A DNA stretch of 64,000 nucleotides from JAVJRN01 sp040218415 (GCA_040218415.1 JAVJRN010000025.1:1-64000), one strand, 5' to 3'; counted from the first letter of the stretch, positions 54,554 through 63,701 are shown. Notes: a model not told the origin generated them from the letters alone. Numbers and translations are program-made.

Positions 54554-55321
54554 ATGAATAGATTTTTAGTTTTGTTTGTAATCGCATTAGGCTTGTCTGG
54601 TTGCTCTTTTGAAAATAAAGAGCAGAAAGCGCAAGAACTCATCAATAAATCGATCAAGGCGTATGGTCAGCAGTATTTTCAAAATAGCGCCATCACCTTT
54701 GTTTTTAGAGACCGAAATTATACTGCAAACAGAACTCCCGAAAAATATACCTACACGCGATCATTCAACGATTCGCTTGGTTATGTCAAAGATATTTTGA
54801 TCAACAGCAGTGATTTTACGCGTACCGTCAATGGTGATACTATGGCGTTGGATGAGGAATGGACTAACAAGTATAAAAATGCCTTAAACTCTGTGCTCTA
54901 TTTTGTGCAAGTGCCTTACGTACTCAATGATCCGGCGGTGCAAAAAAAGTATAAGGGTACGATCAATATTGCGGGTTTCGATTATCACGCTATTCAGGTG
55001 ACTTTTTCTACTGAGAATGGCGGAGAGGACTATGATGACGAGTTCTATTATTGGATCAATGCCAAGAACTTTATGGTTGATTATTTTGCCTATAAATACA
55101 GTACTGATGGTGGAGGCGTTCGCTTCAGGGAAGCTTTCCATAGGCATGAAAAGAAAGGAATAATCTTTCAAAATTATATCAACTATAAAGCGCCACTAGA
55201 TGTGCCATTGTCGGAGTTGCCCAAGTTGTTTGAAACGGATCAGCTGGAGGAGTTATCGAGGATAGAGCAAGAGCGCGTGCAGGTTTTTAGAAAGAAAAAT
55301 ACGGCCAATCCTAAAAGTTAA
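54554..55321 (+). CDS. DUF6503-type lipoprotein
   Basis: 255 residues. A lipoprotein signal has its acylated Cys at 17 (GLSGC). The mature protein is a beta-rich lipid-binding-like fold with the family segments QELINKSIKAYG, FVFRDRNYTANR, and DEFYYWINAKNFMVDYFAY. I recall this as DUF6503, a conserved Bacteroidetes envelope family without known function. It is divergent from the VOC/kinase pair. Confidence 0.75.
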   Translation: MNRFLVLFVIALGLSGCSFENKEQKAQELINKSIKAYGQQYFQNSAITFVFRDRNYTANRTPEKYTYTRSFNDSLGYVKDILINSSDFTRTVNGDTMALDEEWTNKYKNALNSVLYFVQVPYVLNDPAVQKKYKGTINIAGFDYHAIQVTFSTENGGEDYDDEFYYWINAKNFMVDYFAYKYSTDGGGVRFREAFHRHEKKGIIFQNYINYKAPLDVPLSELPKLFETDQLEELSRIEQERVQVFRKKNTANPKS

Positions 55322-55701
55322 AGCGTACTTGACTTGAAGTTCCTAAGTTGATATGGCCTTTTTTTGTAAACAAAATAGAAGAACGACGATTATTGCTAAG
55401 CTAATTCCTCTGATTAACCAATCAGCCCTTTGATTGGGTCTGGTGGTGTTTCCTTAAATTAATAACTATAGTGTAGCTCAAGCTTTTCCATCGAAATAGC
55501 CTCTGAATCCTCATAATTCTGTTCAAAGCGAAAGGTTCTTTAACTTGCAACTTTGAAAACATCTTTTAGTGGTAGCTATGTCGATGACTAAAATAGATGA
55601 AGCCAAATAGCTTTCACGATCGTGATTAAGTTCAATCTTTATACTCAAGAGGAATTGGCCGATGATCTCAACACCTATCTCAAAAGAAATTACACCATAA
55701 T
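55322..55701. other. Intergenic region of about 380 bases
   Basis: No supported gene. A short GTG-initiated frame at about 55622-55705 (about 27 residues, containing FNLYTQEELADDLNTYL) is protein-like and could be the remnant of a larger gene, or chance. Confidence 0.35.
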
Positions 55702-58002
55702 TTGAAAAGAATACTTATCCTCCTTTTACTGATTTTATTGTTAACCAGCACTGGATACACACAGCAAACCGAGCGACCAAAACTTGCAGTAGTCCTAAGT
55801 GGTGGTGGAGCCAAGGGATTGGCACATATACCACTTCTGAAAGCACTCGATTCACTCGGCGTAAAGCCTGATTTGATTGTAGGAAACAGCATGGGCAGTG
55901 TCATTGGTGGGCTCTATGCGATTGGCTACTCGGCAGATTCGATAGAGCAAATAGCATTGGGCATTGACTGGGATAAAATTTTCGCGACGGATTTACCCTA
56001 TAACTATATCAATAATGCTGAGCGAGATGAGTATGATAAATACTCTTTGGAATTACCCTTTGAAGATTGGAGTCCGGTGTTGCCTCTTGGTTTAATTGAT
56101 GGTCAGGAATTGGGGTTGTTTCTTTCTAGAGTCTCGCTTCCTGTGGCTGAGATCACTAATTTTGATGATTTCCCCATTCCCTACCGCTGTGTGGCCACCG
56201 ACATAGAAAATGGCAAAGAAGTGCTTTTTAAGAATGGAGATGTTGCACTCGCCATGAGATCGAGTATGGCGGTACCCTCCGTTTTTACACCTGTAACATA
56301 CAATGATCTACTACTTGTTGATGGTGGTATTTTGAATAATTTCCCGGTAAATATTGCGCAAGAATGGGGCGCGGACATTATCATAGGAAGTGATGTCAGT
56401 GGTGGGTTAAAATCCCGTAAAGACCTACAGTCGATACAGAGTTTGCTTTTTCAAGCAGTGATGATTTCTTCTGATTTAAGAAACGAAAAGCAGCAAGAAA
56501 ACTGTGACATTCTACTTGATCACACATCCAACCTTACTTATGGGACGGCAGATTTTACCGAGGCAGCAGCTATAGTTCAAGAAGGGAAAATCGCTTTAAA
56601 CGACAATTTGAACGGGCTTGTCGATTTACTCGAACAATTCCGGCAAAGTAATCCAAAGGCCAATATTATTCCTGATTTTGATCAGACGATTGAGGTAGAC
56701 AAAATTGTATTTAATGGCACCTCTGCTATCAATGAAGATTTGCTTATTGGTAAGTTTGGTTTTGGAGATAAGAAATTTAGGGTTGAAGAACTAGAAGTCA
56801 AAATTAGACGCGCCAGTGGATCCCAAATATTTAAAAAGATTACCTACAATCTGAATGATATAGCGGGGCAGACTGTACTGACTTTTGAGGTAGAAGAGCG
56901 TCTGTCTGTTTACGCAAAAGGAGGCATTCATTTTGATACAGAGCGAGGAGCCGGTATAGTCATGAACGTTACTGGGAGAAACATTATCGGTCGAGGCAGT
57001 AGAACGCTGGTTACGGTAAATGCAGCAGAAAACCCCAAATTCAGATTACAGCAACAAGGATATGTTGGTAGATCTGAAAATAATTGGTACAGAGGAGAGT
57101 TTTTCTACGAGAAGGTCAAAGAGAGTATCTATTCCCTTGGTCTGCGCAGGGAGCAGTACTTTTTGCAACATATGGAAGGAAAGTTTGACTTCAACCGAGA
57201 CATTGACAACAATGCTTATTTGGGTGCTTTTGTTGTGATCAATAGGGATACTTACTCTCCGGTGGTCACTGCCACCACGCGAAATATACCGCGAGATTCT
57301 GTCGTTAATGATATCGAACAAATCCAACACCCCGGAGCAGCTTTTGGGTTGGAATACGTTCATAACTCTTTCAACAAGCGGTTTTTCCCAACTAGTGGGA
57401 AACGCTTAAGTATGATCGCCACGAATTACTTTAAACACTCGGCCAACGTTGACTTTTACTCAGAACAACTTGGCAGTAGGCATTTCCAATTTAAAAATTT
57501 GCTACAATTTCAACTGAATTGGCAACAGAATATTGAGCTTGGTAGTAGCATGACATTAAGGCCGAAAGTTGATGCATTTACGACGATGATCAATGATGAA
57601 TCATTCTACGAGTTTGGTATTTTGAAATCTATCTTTGTAGGTGGCGCGGTGGAGCGATCAAGAAAACAATATCAAACCTTTCATGGATTAAAAGATGGAG
57701 AAGCTCGGAATACACAAGGAGCTTTGTTTTCACTAGATTTTCAATGGGCAATTTTCAAAGATCTATATTTTATTCCCCACGCCTCGGCAGGAGTTTTGGG
57801 GGTTAGCAGCTTCAGCAATTTTATAAAGTCCTTAAATACACTGGAGCCCGAGTGGAATGAAGCGATGAGCAGCTACTTATACTCCTATGGATCTAGTATG
57901 GCTTTTATGTCTCCTTTAGGGCCGATCCGATTAGGTGTCTCCAAAATTAGCCAAGTGCAAAAGCCAAGGGTTTATTTCAGTTTAGGCTTTCATTTTTACT
58001 AG
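55702..58002 (+). CDS. Patatin-like phospholipase with C-terminal BamA-like barrel (PlpD type)
   Basis: 766 residues, TTG start at 55702 with a signal peptide (1-20, ends TGYTQ). The patatin domain (about 27-300) has the oxyanion loop SGGGAKG, nucleophile S63 in GNSMG, and the catalytic Asp207 in VDGG. A POTRA-like domain follows (about 315-390), then a 16-strand-like barrel (about 390-766) ending in Phe-Tyr. Type Vd autotransporters (PlpD, FplA) use this layout to display the lipase outside the outer membrane. No neighbour indicates its substrate. Confidence 0.9.
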   Translation: MKRILILLLLILLLTSTGYTQQTERPKLAVVLSGGGAKGLAHIPLLKALDSLGVKPDLIVGNSMGSVIGGLYAIGYSADSIEQIALGIDWDKIFATDLPYNYINNAERDEYDKYSLELPFEDWSPVLPLGLIDGQELGLFLSRVSLPVAEITNFDDFPIPYRCVATDIENGKEVLFKNGDVALAMRSSMAVPSVFTPVTYNDLLLVDGGILNNFPVNIAQEWGADIIIGSDVSGGLKSRKDLQSIQSLLFQAVMISSDLRNEKQQENCDILLDHTSNLTYGTADFTEAAAIVQEGKIALNDNLNGLVDLLEQFRQSNPKANIIPDFDQTIEVDKIVFNGTSAINEDLLIGKFGFGDKKFRVEELEVKIRRASGSQIFKKITYNLNDIAGQTVLTFEVEERLSVYAKGGIHFDTERGAGIVMNVTGRNIIGRGSRTLVTVNAAENPKFRLQQQGYVGRSENNWYRGEFFYEKVKESIYSLGLRREQYFLQHMEGKFDFNRDIDNNAYLGAFVVINRDTYSPVVTATTRNIPRDSVVNDIEQIQHPGAAFGLEYVHNSFNKRFFPTSGKRLSMIATNYFKHSANVDFYSEQLGSRHFQFKNLLQFQLNWQQNIELGSSMTLRPKVDAFTTMINDESFYEFGILKSIFVGGAVERSRKQYQTFHGLKDGEARNTQGALFSLDFQWAIFKDLYFIPHASAGVLGVSSFSNFIKSLNTLEPEWNEAMSSYLYSYGSSMAFMSPLGPIRLGVSKISQVQKPRVYFSLGFHFY

Positions 58003-58261
58003 GAGAGGCAGCATTCATCGTTTAACTGTAAAGATAATCTAGCCAGTATCCAGTGTTACTCATTTGAAGGTTGGACTTTCCTTCATATATACTCCATTTT
58101 ATCTAAGTGCCGTTAACTCCCGTCTATTCGGTGCGTGAGTTGTTGTCAGCATTGCTGAAAATATGGAATGCTGAGATTGTAGAAGAAAACTTTAGTATTC
58201 TTTGCAGAATTATATTTTGCTTTCTTTACTTTTTCGACAGGAAACGGAATAAAATAAGGGT

Positions 58262-58849
58262 TTAAAGAGATGATTCTTGCATGTCCCATTCACCAAAAAT
58301 CCAGTTACTAGGATCCTTTTCATTGTTAGTTGTGAGAAAAGTTTCGATAGATAAAACTAAGTCATATCTTGAAAGTCTGCCATCTTTATTAGCATCAAAA
58401 AGTTTAAAAGCCGCCGTAAGATCCGTTTTAGAAAGTCCTAATATTGAAAACATGCCAATATATTCGTCCATCGTCATGTAGCCATCTCTATTTTGATTGT
58501 AGAAACCAAAAAGAAACATAAGGATCAAATCAACAAACTCATCGGTGATAATGGTATCCTGACCATGGACGATCTCACTATCAAAAAATTGAAGCCACTC
58601 GCTGAGCGTCACAATACCTTTATTCTCAACAGGAATGTCAGAGGTGAGTCTGTTGAAAAATGATGTAGACTTTCGTTTTATTAAATCACGGTATTTTTTT
58701 TCATCTTTTTCATCCTCGAATTTCAATAAATCAACCACCTCATTGCCAATAGTTATGATATCGCTGAGTTGAAGTTCGTTGTTATTGTTATTCTTACCGA
58801 GAATATTAAAAAGATAAGAGAGCTTAGTTTTTTGAAAAGTCGTTAACAT
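58262..58849 (-). CDS. EF-hand calcium-binding protein
   Basis: 195 residues, soluble, no signal or membrane helix. Two good EF-hand loops are seen: NQNRDGYMTMDE (about 115-126) and DANKDGRLSRYD (about 149-160), each with D/N at positions 1, 3 and 5 and an acidic residue at 12. The preceding helices are laid out as in eukaryotic-like sarcoplasmic calcium-binding proteins. An intracellular calcium sensor or buffer is inferred. Its target is unknown. It is convergent with the patatin gene (about 260-base gap). Confidence 0.8.
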   Translation of the reverse strand: MLTTFQKTKLSYLFNILGKNNNNNELQLSDIITIGNEVVDLLKFEDEKDEKKYRDLIKRKSTSFFNRLTSDIPVENKGIVTLSEWLQFFDSEIVHGQDTIITDEFVDLILMFLFGFYNQNRDGYMTMDEYIGMFSILGLSKTDLTAAFKLFDANKDGRLSRYDLVLSIETFLTTNNEKDPSNWIFGEWDMQESSL

Positions 58850-58984
58850 AGATCGAAATATATAGGTATTTTTCTGATTTAGGCCATTTGCGTAATTTAA
58901 TAATTTCCTACTTTTTTGAAAGTCAAGCCTAATGCCCCATGATGGTAACTTTCTCGATTGAATACTTTTGCTGCTGTTGCGCTT

Positions 58985-59164
58985 TTAATCCAACAAACCC
59001 TCTTGCACCGCAATCCTCACCAAACCGGCGACATTGTTTACTTCCAATTTAGTCATTAGCGCTTTGCGATGGGTTTCTGTGGTTCTTATCGCAATGAAAA
59101 GCTGCTCAGAAATTTCTTTGGTGGATATCTTTCTGTTATAGGTTTCAGTATTTCCAGCTTTCAT
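58985..59164 (-). pseudogene. Duplicated C-terminal HTH fragment of the LuxR-type response regulator
   Basis: A 59-residue frame (ATG at 59164, stop at 58985) ends with the exact last 44 or so residues of the response regulator at 60716-61357. The first 137 bases of the copy (58986-59122) differ from 60717-60853 at one silent base. The preceding part (59123-59164) is divergent, and no receiver domain is present. It keeps an ATG and an open frame, so a free-standing LuxR-type HTH peptide could still be made. Otherwise it is a fragment left by duplication and deletion. Confidence 0.85.
58986..59122. repeat. Direct repeat copy A of the response-regulator 3' end
   Basis: 137 bases identical, except one position (59051 against 60782), to copy B at 60717-60853, 1731 bases away in the same orientation. 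The single difference is silent in a Thr codon. Homologous recombination between the copies would delete the DUF2202 and cytochrome c genes. Confidence 0.93.
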
Positions 59165-59286
59165 AGGGTAAGGTTTTGTGTTTGGTTTTTTCTATTTCAA
59201 TAAAGCCTGTTTAACCTTAGGTAAATAAGTTGAATTTCTTTGCTTCTTTGAAATGATTACACTTTCTGTAGATACTGTCTTTTCAA

Positions 59287-59302
59287 GGTAACATATGTTA
59301 CC
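59287..59302. promoter_or_regulatory. Perfect 16-bp palindrome upstream of the DUF2202 gene
   Basis: GGTAACATATGTTACC is fully self-complementary and lies 67 bases before the preferred ATG. The symmetric GTAAC half-sites and their spacing fit a dimeric regulator of the CRP/FNR size class. The protein that binds it is unknown; this is inference from symmetry. Confidence 0.55.
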
Positions 59303-59353
59303 AAAACCGTTCAAAAATATTCGTCTATTTACATGACACAAAACATGAAGGTC

Positions 59354-59995
59354 ATGAAAAATATATGGATAATTTTACTTGGGACTGCACTCATCGCTAC
59401 ATCATGTGGTGATTCTAGTGACGATATTATGCCTTCAGAAAACGATCTGATTACCATAGAAATAGATACGTTCCCTGATGAGCCACTTAGCGAGTTTGAA
59501 AAGGATGCACTCTTGTTTATGAGAGAAGAAGAAAAACTTGCTTGTGATGTATATGACTTCCTTTACATTCAATGGTCTGCACAGTCTTTTGACAATATTT
59601 CTTCAAGTGAGCAAAGTCACATGGATGCCATTCTTACGCTCATTGATAAATATGGCTTAGATGATCCTGCTGTCGATAATATTTCGGGATCGTTCATCAA
59701 TGAAGACTTACAAGTGCTATATGATGATTTAACTGAAACTGGATCACTCAGTAAGGAGGATGCGTTTAAAGTAGGTGCAGCTATAGAAGAAATTGACATT
59801 GTTGATCTCCAACGAGAATTAGATACAACTATCGATAATGAAGATGTCAAGTTTGTTTTCGAAAATCTCATGAAAGGCTCAAGAAATCACCTCAGAGCTT
59901 TCGTAAAAAACCTCAAGAATCTAGGAGTTGTTTACACCCCGCAATACTTAACGCAACAGTTGTTTGATGAGATTATAAATAGTGATACTGAATAG
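59354..59995 (+). CDS. DUF2202 (ferritin-like) lipoprotein
   Basis: 213 residues from ATG 59354 (other starts at 59333 and 59345). The lipoprotein signal ends LIATSC. The DUF2202 domain (about 45-205) is ferritin-like and helical, with the putative metal-binding EEEK segment (FMREEEKLACDVYDFLY), SSEQSHMDAILTLIDKYG and the late SRNHLRAFVKNL. Family members are predicted di-iron proteins of unknown function. It is followed by the cytochrome gene on the same strand; a redox role in the envelope is inferred. Confidence 0.85.
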   Translation: MKNIWIILLGTALIATSCGDSSDDIMPSENDLITIEIDTFPDEPLSEFEKDALLFMREEEKLACDVYDFLYIQWSAQSFDNISSSEQSHMDAILTLIDKYGLDDPAVDNISGSFINEDLQVLYDDLTETGSLSKEDAFKVGAAIEEIDIVDLQRELDTTIDNEDVKFVFENLMKGSRNHLRAFVKNLKNLGVVYTPQYLTQQLFDEIINSDTE

Positions 59996-60038
59996 GGAGG
60001 AGGCGTCTCTGGCAGTAAAAGGAATGAAAAAAAATGAC

Positions 60039-60512
60039 ATGAAACAGGTAATTAATATTATACTCTTTAGTGCACTCGGATTTTTAATGATTGCTAATGT
60101 TGGGTGCACGGATACAAAAAGTAAGACAGAGGAGAAGGTGATGGTACAAAGTGATGGTTTGTTGACTTCCGTAGAAGGATCAAACCTACTATCTTCCAAC
60201 TGCTACATTTGTCATAACCCGAATACCAGTTCTCATGATGAGATTCTCGCACCACCTCTTGCTGGAATAAAAAAACGCTATATACGAGAAAGTAAAGACC
60301 GGGCAGATTTTGTTGATCGCATGGCCGGTTTTGTTGCAAACCCAAGGGAAGAAGTGGCTTTAATGAAGGGGCCAATAAGACGTTTTGGGCTTATGCCGAA
60401 AACCACGCTGAGTATGGAAGAAATAGGTGCAATAGTAGGCTTCATCCATGATAACGAGATTCCAGAACCATCTTGGTTTGCCAATCATGAAAAAGAAATG
60501 CATAAAGATTAA
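60039..60512 (+). CDS. Cytochrome c-like lipoprotein (monohaem)
   Basis: 157 residues from ATG 60039. The frame opens at 59982, overlapping the previous gene, and another ATG lies at 60024. The later start gives a lipoprotein signal ending NVGC. The haem-binding motif is C-Y-I-C-H in SNCYICHNP. A candidate axial Met lies in FGLMPKTTLS. The class I cytochrome c fold fits the size. It probably carries electrons at the periplasmic face and is co-transcribed with the DUF2202 gene. Confidence 0.85.
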   Translation: MKQVINIILFSALGFLMIANVGCTDTKSKTEEKVMVQSDGLLTSVEGSNLLSSNCYICHNPNTSSHDEILAPPLAGIKKRYIRESKDRADFVDRMAGFVANPREEVALMKGPIRRFGLMPKTTLSMEEIGAIVGFIHDNEIPEPSWFANHEKEMHKD

Positions 60513-60674
60513 GCAAACATTTTTTTAGTGATAATGGCGGCTAGTACCTTATCAGTTTTGGTTTCTTGTTAGCATCCCCCGTTTCTCCAAAAACATAACC
60601 CTAATACTGTGATCGATTTTTTAGCTTGGAGCTAAAGCTTATAATGTGTTGAGTTAAAAACGGTATAAATAAAT

Positions 60675-60713
60675 TTCTCACATAGCTCTCAAAAAAAGCT
60701 ATTTTAGTGAGAA
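60675..60713 (-). terminator. Imperfect hairpin downstream of the response regulator
   Basis: TTCTCAC with GTGAGAA and ATAGCT with AGCTAT form a 13-bp stem with a TTTA bulge, just after the response-regulator stop (minus strand). A strong T run is missing, so it is a weak terminator candidate. Confidence 0.4.
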
Positions 60714-60715
60714 TA

Positions 60716-61357
60716 CTAATCCAACAAACCCTCTTGCACCGCAATCCTCACCAAACCGGCGACATTGTTTACTTCCAATTTGGTCATTAGCGCTTTGCGA
60801 TGGGTTTCTGTGGTTCTTATCGCAATGAAAAGCTGCTCAGAAATTTCTTTGGTCGAATATCCCTCTGCTACGAGCTTCAAGATTTCTAATTCGCGTTTCG
60901 TCAGTTCTTGTGTTTTTTTAAGACCTGTTTTTTCGATTTCTTTTGCGCCACTTACCAGTGTTTCCATTGCCTTTTGCGAGTAATATTGGCGACCGGTCGA
61001 TACGGCTTCTACACATTGGATAAACTCATACTCATCCGCATTTTTTGGTAAATAGCCATGTACACCACTATCCAAGCATTTTTTCACGACGGATCGGTTG
61101 AGGTGCATGGTCAGTAATACGAACTTGCAAACTGGATGAACAGCCCTGACTTTTTCAATTAATTCCAGTCCATTCCATACTGGCATGTCAAGGTCTGTGA
61201 GGAGTAGGTCTGGTTTGAGAATTTTTATTTTGGAGAATGCCTCCTGTGGATCATCATAAATCTCCATGACCTCAAAAGAGGGATGTTCCTTAAAAAATTT
61301 TGCAATTCCTTGCGCCATCAGTTGATGGTCGTCAACAATGATAATAGAATAAGCCAT
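60716..61357 (-). CDS. NarL/LuxR-family response regulator
   Basis: 213 residues. The receiver domain (about 3-120) has acidic D9-D10, phosphoacceptor D55 in LLTDLDMPVWNG, and a conserved Lys in GYLPKNAD. The LuxR-type HTH (about 148-210) has TKRELEILKLVAEGYSTKEISEQL. It is phosphorylated by the kinase encoded immediately upstream; the genes overlap by one base (TAATG), so they are coupled. Its 3' end exists as a second copy at 58986-59122. Target genes are unknown. Confidence 0.95.
   Translation of the reverse strand: MAYSIIIVDDHQLMAQGIAKFFKEHPSFEVMEIYDDPQEAFSKIKILKPDLLLTDLDMPVWNGLELIEKVRAVHPVCKFVLLTMHLNRSVVKKCLDSGVHGYLPKNADEYEFIQCVEAVSTGRQYYSQKAMETLVSGAKEIEKTGLKKTQELTKRELEILKLVAEGYSTKEISEQLFIAIRTTETHRKALMTKLEVNNVAGLVRIAVQEGLLD
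60717..60853. repeat. Direct repeat copy B (within the response regulator)
   Basis: The parent copy of the 137-base repeat found at 58986-59122. It covers the HTH coding region and stop codon. The near-perfect identity suggests a recent event or ongoing gene conversion. Confidence 0.93.
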
Positions 61358-63288
61358 TAGACAATGGGAATTTTAATCGTGACACTTGTGCCTGATTCTG
61401 GACTTGGCGCATAATCAACACTTCCATTGATCATGTCTAACCTACTTTTGATATTGAGCAGGCCATGGCCTTTTGTCGACTCTTCGTTCATGCCTTTGCC
61501 ATTATCCTCAAGGAAGAGTAGTAAATTTCCTTTTTGCTTAATCAACTGTACAGTGACTGTTTGTGCACCTGCGTGCTTGATGATGTTATTGATCAACTCT
61601 TGAATAACTCGATAAATACTGACTTCTATTCGCTCCTCAAAGCGGCCAGTGATGTTATGATGCTCAAAGCTGTAGGTCGTATCCGTATACTGAAAACTGG
61701 ATTGCAACAAATCTTCAATCGCTTCCACAAGACCTTTTTCCATCAAAGCTCTCGGCATCATTTGGTGAGAAATATGCCTGACTTCTTCTGCTGATTTGGA
61801 GAAGGACGTGGCAATCTCATCAAGCTGTTTTCTTTGGTTCTCATCTCCGATCGACTTGCTAACACTTTGCAAGCCAAGCTTCAAAGCGCTGAGCTGCTGA
61901 CCAATGCCATCGTGGAGTTCTTTACTTATTCTGGAGCGCTCTTCTTCGGTAGCGGTGAGCACTGTTTCAAAGCCTCGCTCTTTTTCTTGCAAAATAGCAG
62001 CTTGCAACTTTCGCTGCTGCTTGTTTTTGTATTGGTTGTAGAAGATGAAACCAGCCAAAAGCACAATAACAAGCCCCCCAATGAGCCCATAAACTTGAAA
62101 GCGTTTCCATTGGATTGTCGTTTCTTGCTCAGCTATTTCCAGCTTTTGTTCTGTGATTTCTTGCTCCTTTTGGGCGGTTTCATATTTTACATTAAGCTCT
62201 GAAAGTTGCTCTTGAATTTCAGAACCACGCAGCGTGTCTTCTAGAACCTGCGAAGAATCAGCATGTAAATAAGCCTCACGGAATTTATTGCTATTGAAGT
62301 ATGCTTTTGCCAACGAACTATGGATGGTTTGACGAACCCTTTTTTCACCTATTTTATTAGACAATCTGAGTGCTTCGTCCAAATACTTAATGGCGAGGCT
62401 GTATCGATTGAGATTAATGTAATTGGTGCCAATATTTTTTTGACTGATCATTATCCCCTGAAGGTTCCCCATTTTTTTGTCAAGCTCAATCACTTCTTCA
62501 TAGCATTCACAGGATTTACGGAACTCTTCTAGCAGACCTAAGTCTGCACATTTTGATCTTTTTGCATTGGCCAATGCATACAGGTTATTGGTTTTTTCTA
62601 AAAAGGAAATGGCCTTTTCATTATAAAAAATGGCCGAGTCGATTTTTCCTCTACTGGAATAACCGTAAGAAAGTGCGCTGTAAGATTTGCCAATCCTTTC
62701 AGGATCGCCCAAGTCAAGGTTGATTTGCAAGGCTTCCTCATAATATTGATCTCCTAATGGCCAGTTTTCCATCATGTAATAGGTACTTCCAATATTCATC
62801 AATACATAGGATATAAACGGCATATTGGCTTGTGCTTTATATCCCGTAAGTACATATTGCCAAACTTCAATGGCCTCCTTATATTCTGCTCTTGCACGAT
62901 GCACCAAGCCGATGTTATTCCTCACTTTTAGGAGAATATCTTCCTGGTTGATAGCTAGGGCAATTTTTTCGGCTCGTTGAAAAAAATAATCTGCCGAGTC
63001 CAATTCATTTCTTGCCTGATAAACTATTCCAGGGAGGTTATAGAAATTGAAAATCATCACCGAATCACTGAGTTCACTCTGGTGAGCAATAATCTCCGCC
63101 GCAATAGCTAAACACTGCTGTGGATATTTGTATAAGTTGCTTTTACAATAGCTATATCCAAGCTCTGCCTTTTCGTCATAAGTTTGCGCTTCATTGTATG
63201 CCCGCAGCAAAATATCTGTTTGCAAAGACCAAGCGGCGTTGGTATAAATGAGAATAATTAGGATGATGAGATAATGCCTACTGTTCAT
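61357..63288 (-). CDS. TPR-containing sensor histidine kinase (DesK/NarX-type, HisKA_3)
   Basis: 643 residues from ATG 63288; the frame reaches 63339, but the internal start gives a signal peptide (MNSRHYLIILIILIYTNAAWS). The periplasmic TPR array (about 30-360) is followed by a coiled coil, a membrane helix (VYGLIGGLVIVLLAGFIFY, about 420), HisKA_3 (EEERSRISKELHDGIGQQ, phospho-His near 475 in 63339 numbering) and HATPase_c with N box ELINNIIKHAGA and G box DNGKGMNE. It senses an unknown envelope signal through TPRs. It is coupled to the downstream regulator gene by a TAATG overlap. Confidence 0.94.
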   Translation of the reverse strand: MNSRHYLIILIILIYTNAAWSLQTDILLRAYNEAQTYDEKAELGYSYCKSNLYKYPQQCLAIAAEIIAHQSELSDSVMIFNFYNLPGIVYQARNELDSADYFFQRAEKIALAINQEDILLKVRNNIGLVHRARAEYKEAIEVWQYVLTGYKAQANMPFISYVLMNIGSTYYMMENWPLGDQYYEEALQINLDLGDPERIGKSYSALSYGYSSRGKIDSAIFYNEKAISFLEKTNNLYALANAKRSKCADLGLLEEFRKSCECYEEVIELDKKMGNLQGIMISQKNIGTNYINLNRYSLAIKYLDEALRLSNKIGEKRVRQTIHSSLAKAYFNSNKFREAYLHADSSQVLEDTLRGSEIQEQLSELNVKYETAQKEQEITEQKLEIAEQETTIQWKRFQVYGLIGGLVIVLLAGFIFYNQYKNKQQRKLQAAILQEKERGFETVLTATEEERSRISKELHDGIGQQLSALKLGLQSVSKSIGDENQRKQLDEIATSFSKSAEEVRHISHQMMPRALMEKGLVEAIEDLLQSSFQYTDTTYSFEHHNITGRFEERIEVSIYRVIQELINNIIKHAGAQTVTVQLIKQKGNLLLFLEDNGKGMNEESTKGHGLLNIKSRLDMINGSVDYAPSPESGTSVTIKIPIV

Positions 63289-63587
63289 TTTGATTTGATT
63301 TAACGAAAACAGAAAAAATCCCAAATTACCACGAGACATTTACCGTAAAACCATTAGTCTAACAGCCAAAATAGGCATTCAACACGAAGTAATCAACAAT
63401 TAAACCCTGATTATGGGCGCGAACTTTGTGATGAGCGCACAAATCGTAATAAATCAGTTAGTTTGGTTTTGAAAGGATAGCTAAGGCGGAATGACAAGCG
63501 ATCTCGAAGTAGCTGATTTGAAGCTAGTTATGTTCGAAATAGATTTTCTATGGTAAGATTAGCGTTAAACTGACAAACAGGAGAGAA

Positions 63588-63645
63588 AAATTATTTGAAG
63601 AAGTCATGAGCCAGCGATCAATGACTTGCTGTCATCAAATAATTT
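63588..63645. repeat. Nested inverted repeat
   Basis: AAATTATTTGA (63588-63598) is complementary to TCAAATAATTT (63635-63645), and inside these AAGTCAT (63601-63607) is complementary to ATGACTT (63621-63627). The structure could form a long stem with a central loop. It lies about 95 bases downstream of the kinase-2 stop, between the two kinase genes. Confidence 0.6.
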
Positions 63646-63653
63646 GATAGCCA

Positions 63654-63701
63654 AGGTGGAGGAATAAAAGACATTGCTACAGTCAAACTGCTCCTCCACT
63701 T
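63654..63701. repeat. Second inverted repeat between the kinases
   Basis: AGGTGGAGGA (63654-63663) pairs with TCCTCCACTT (63692-63701), ten pairs with one G-T, around a 28-base loop. It is just downstream of the partial kinase gene on the minus strand. No T run follows. Confidence 0.5.
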
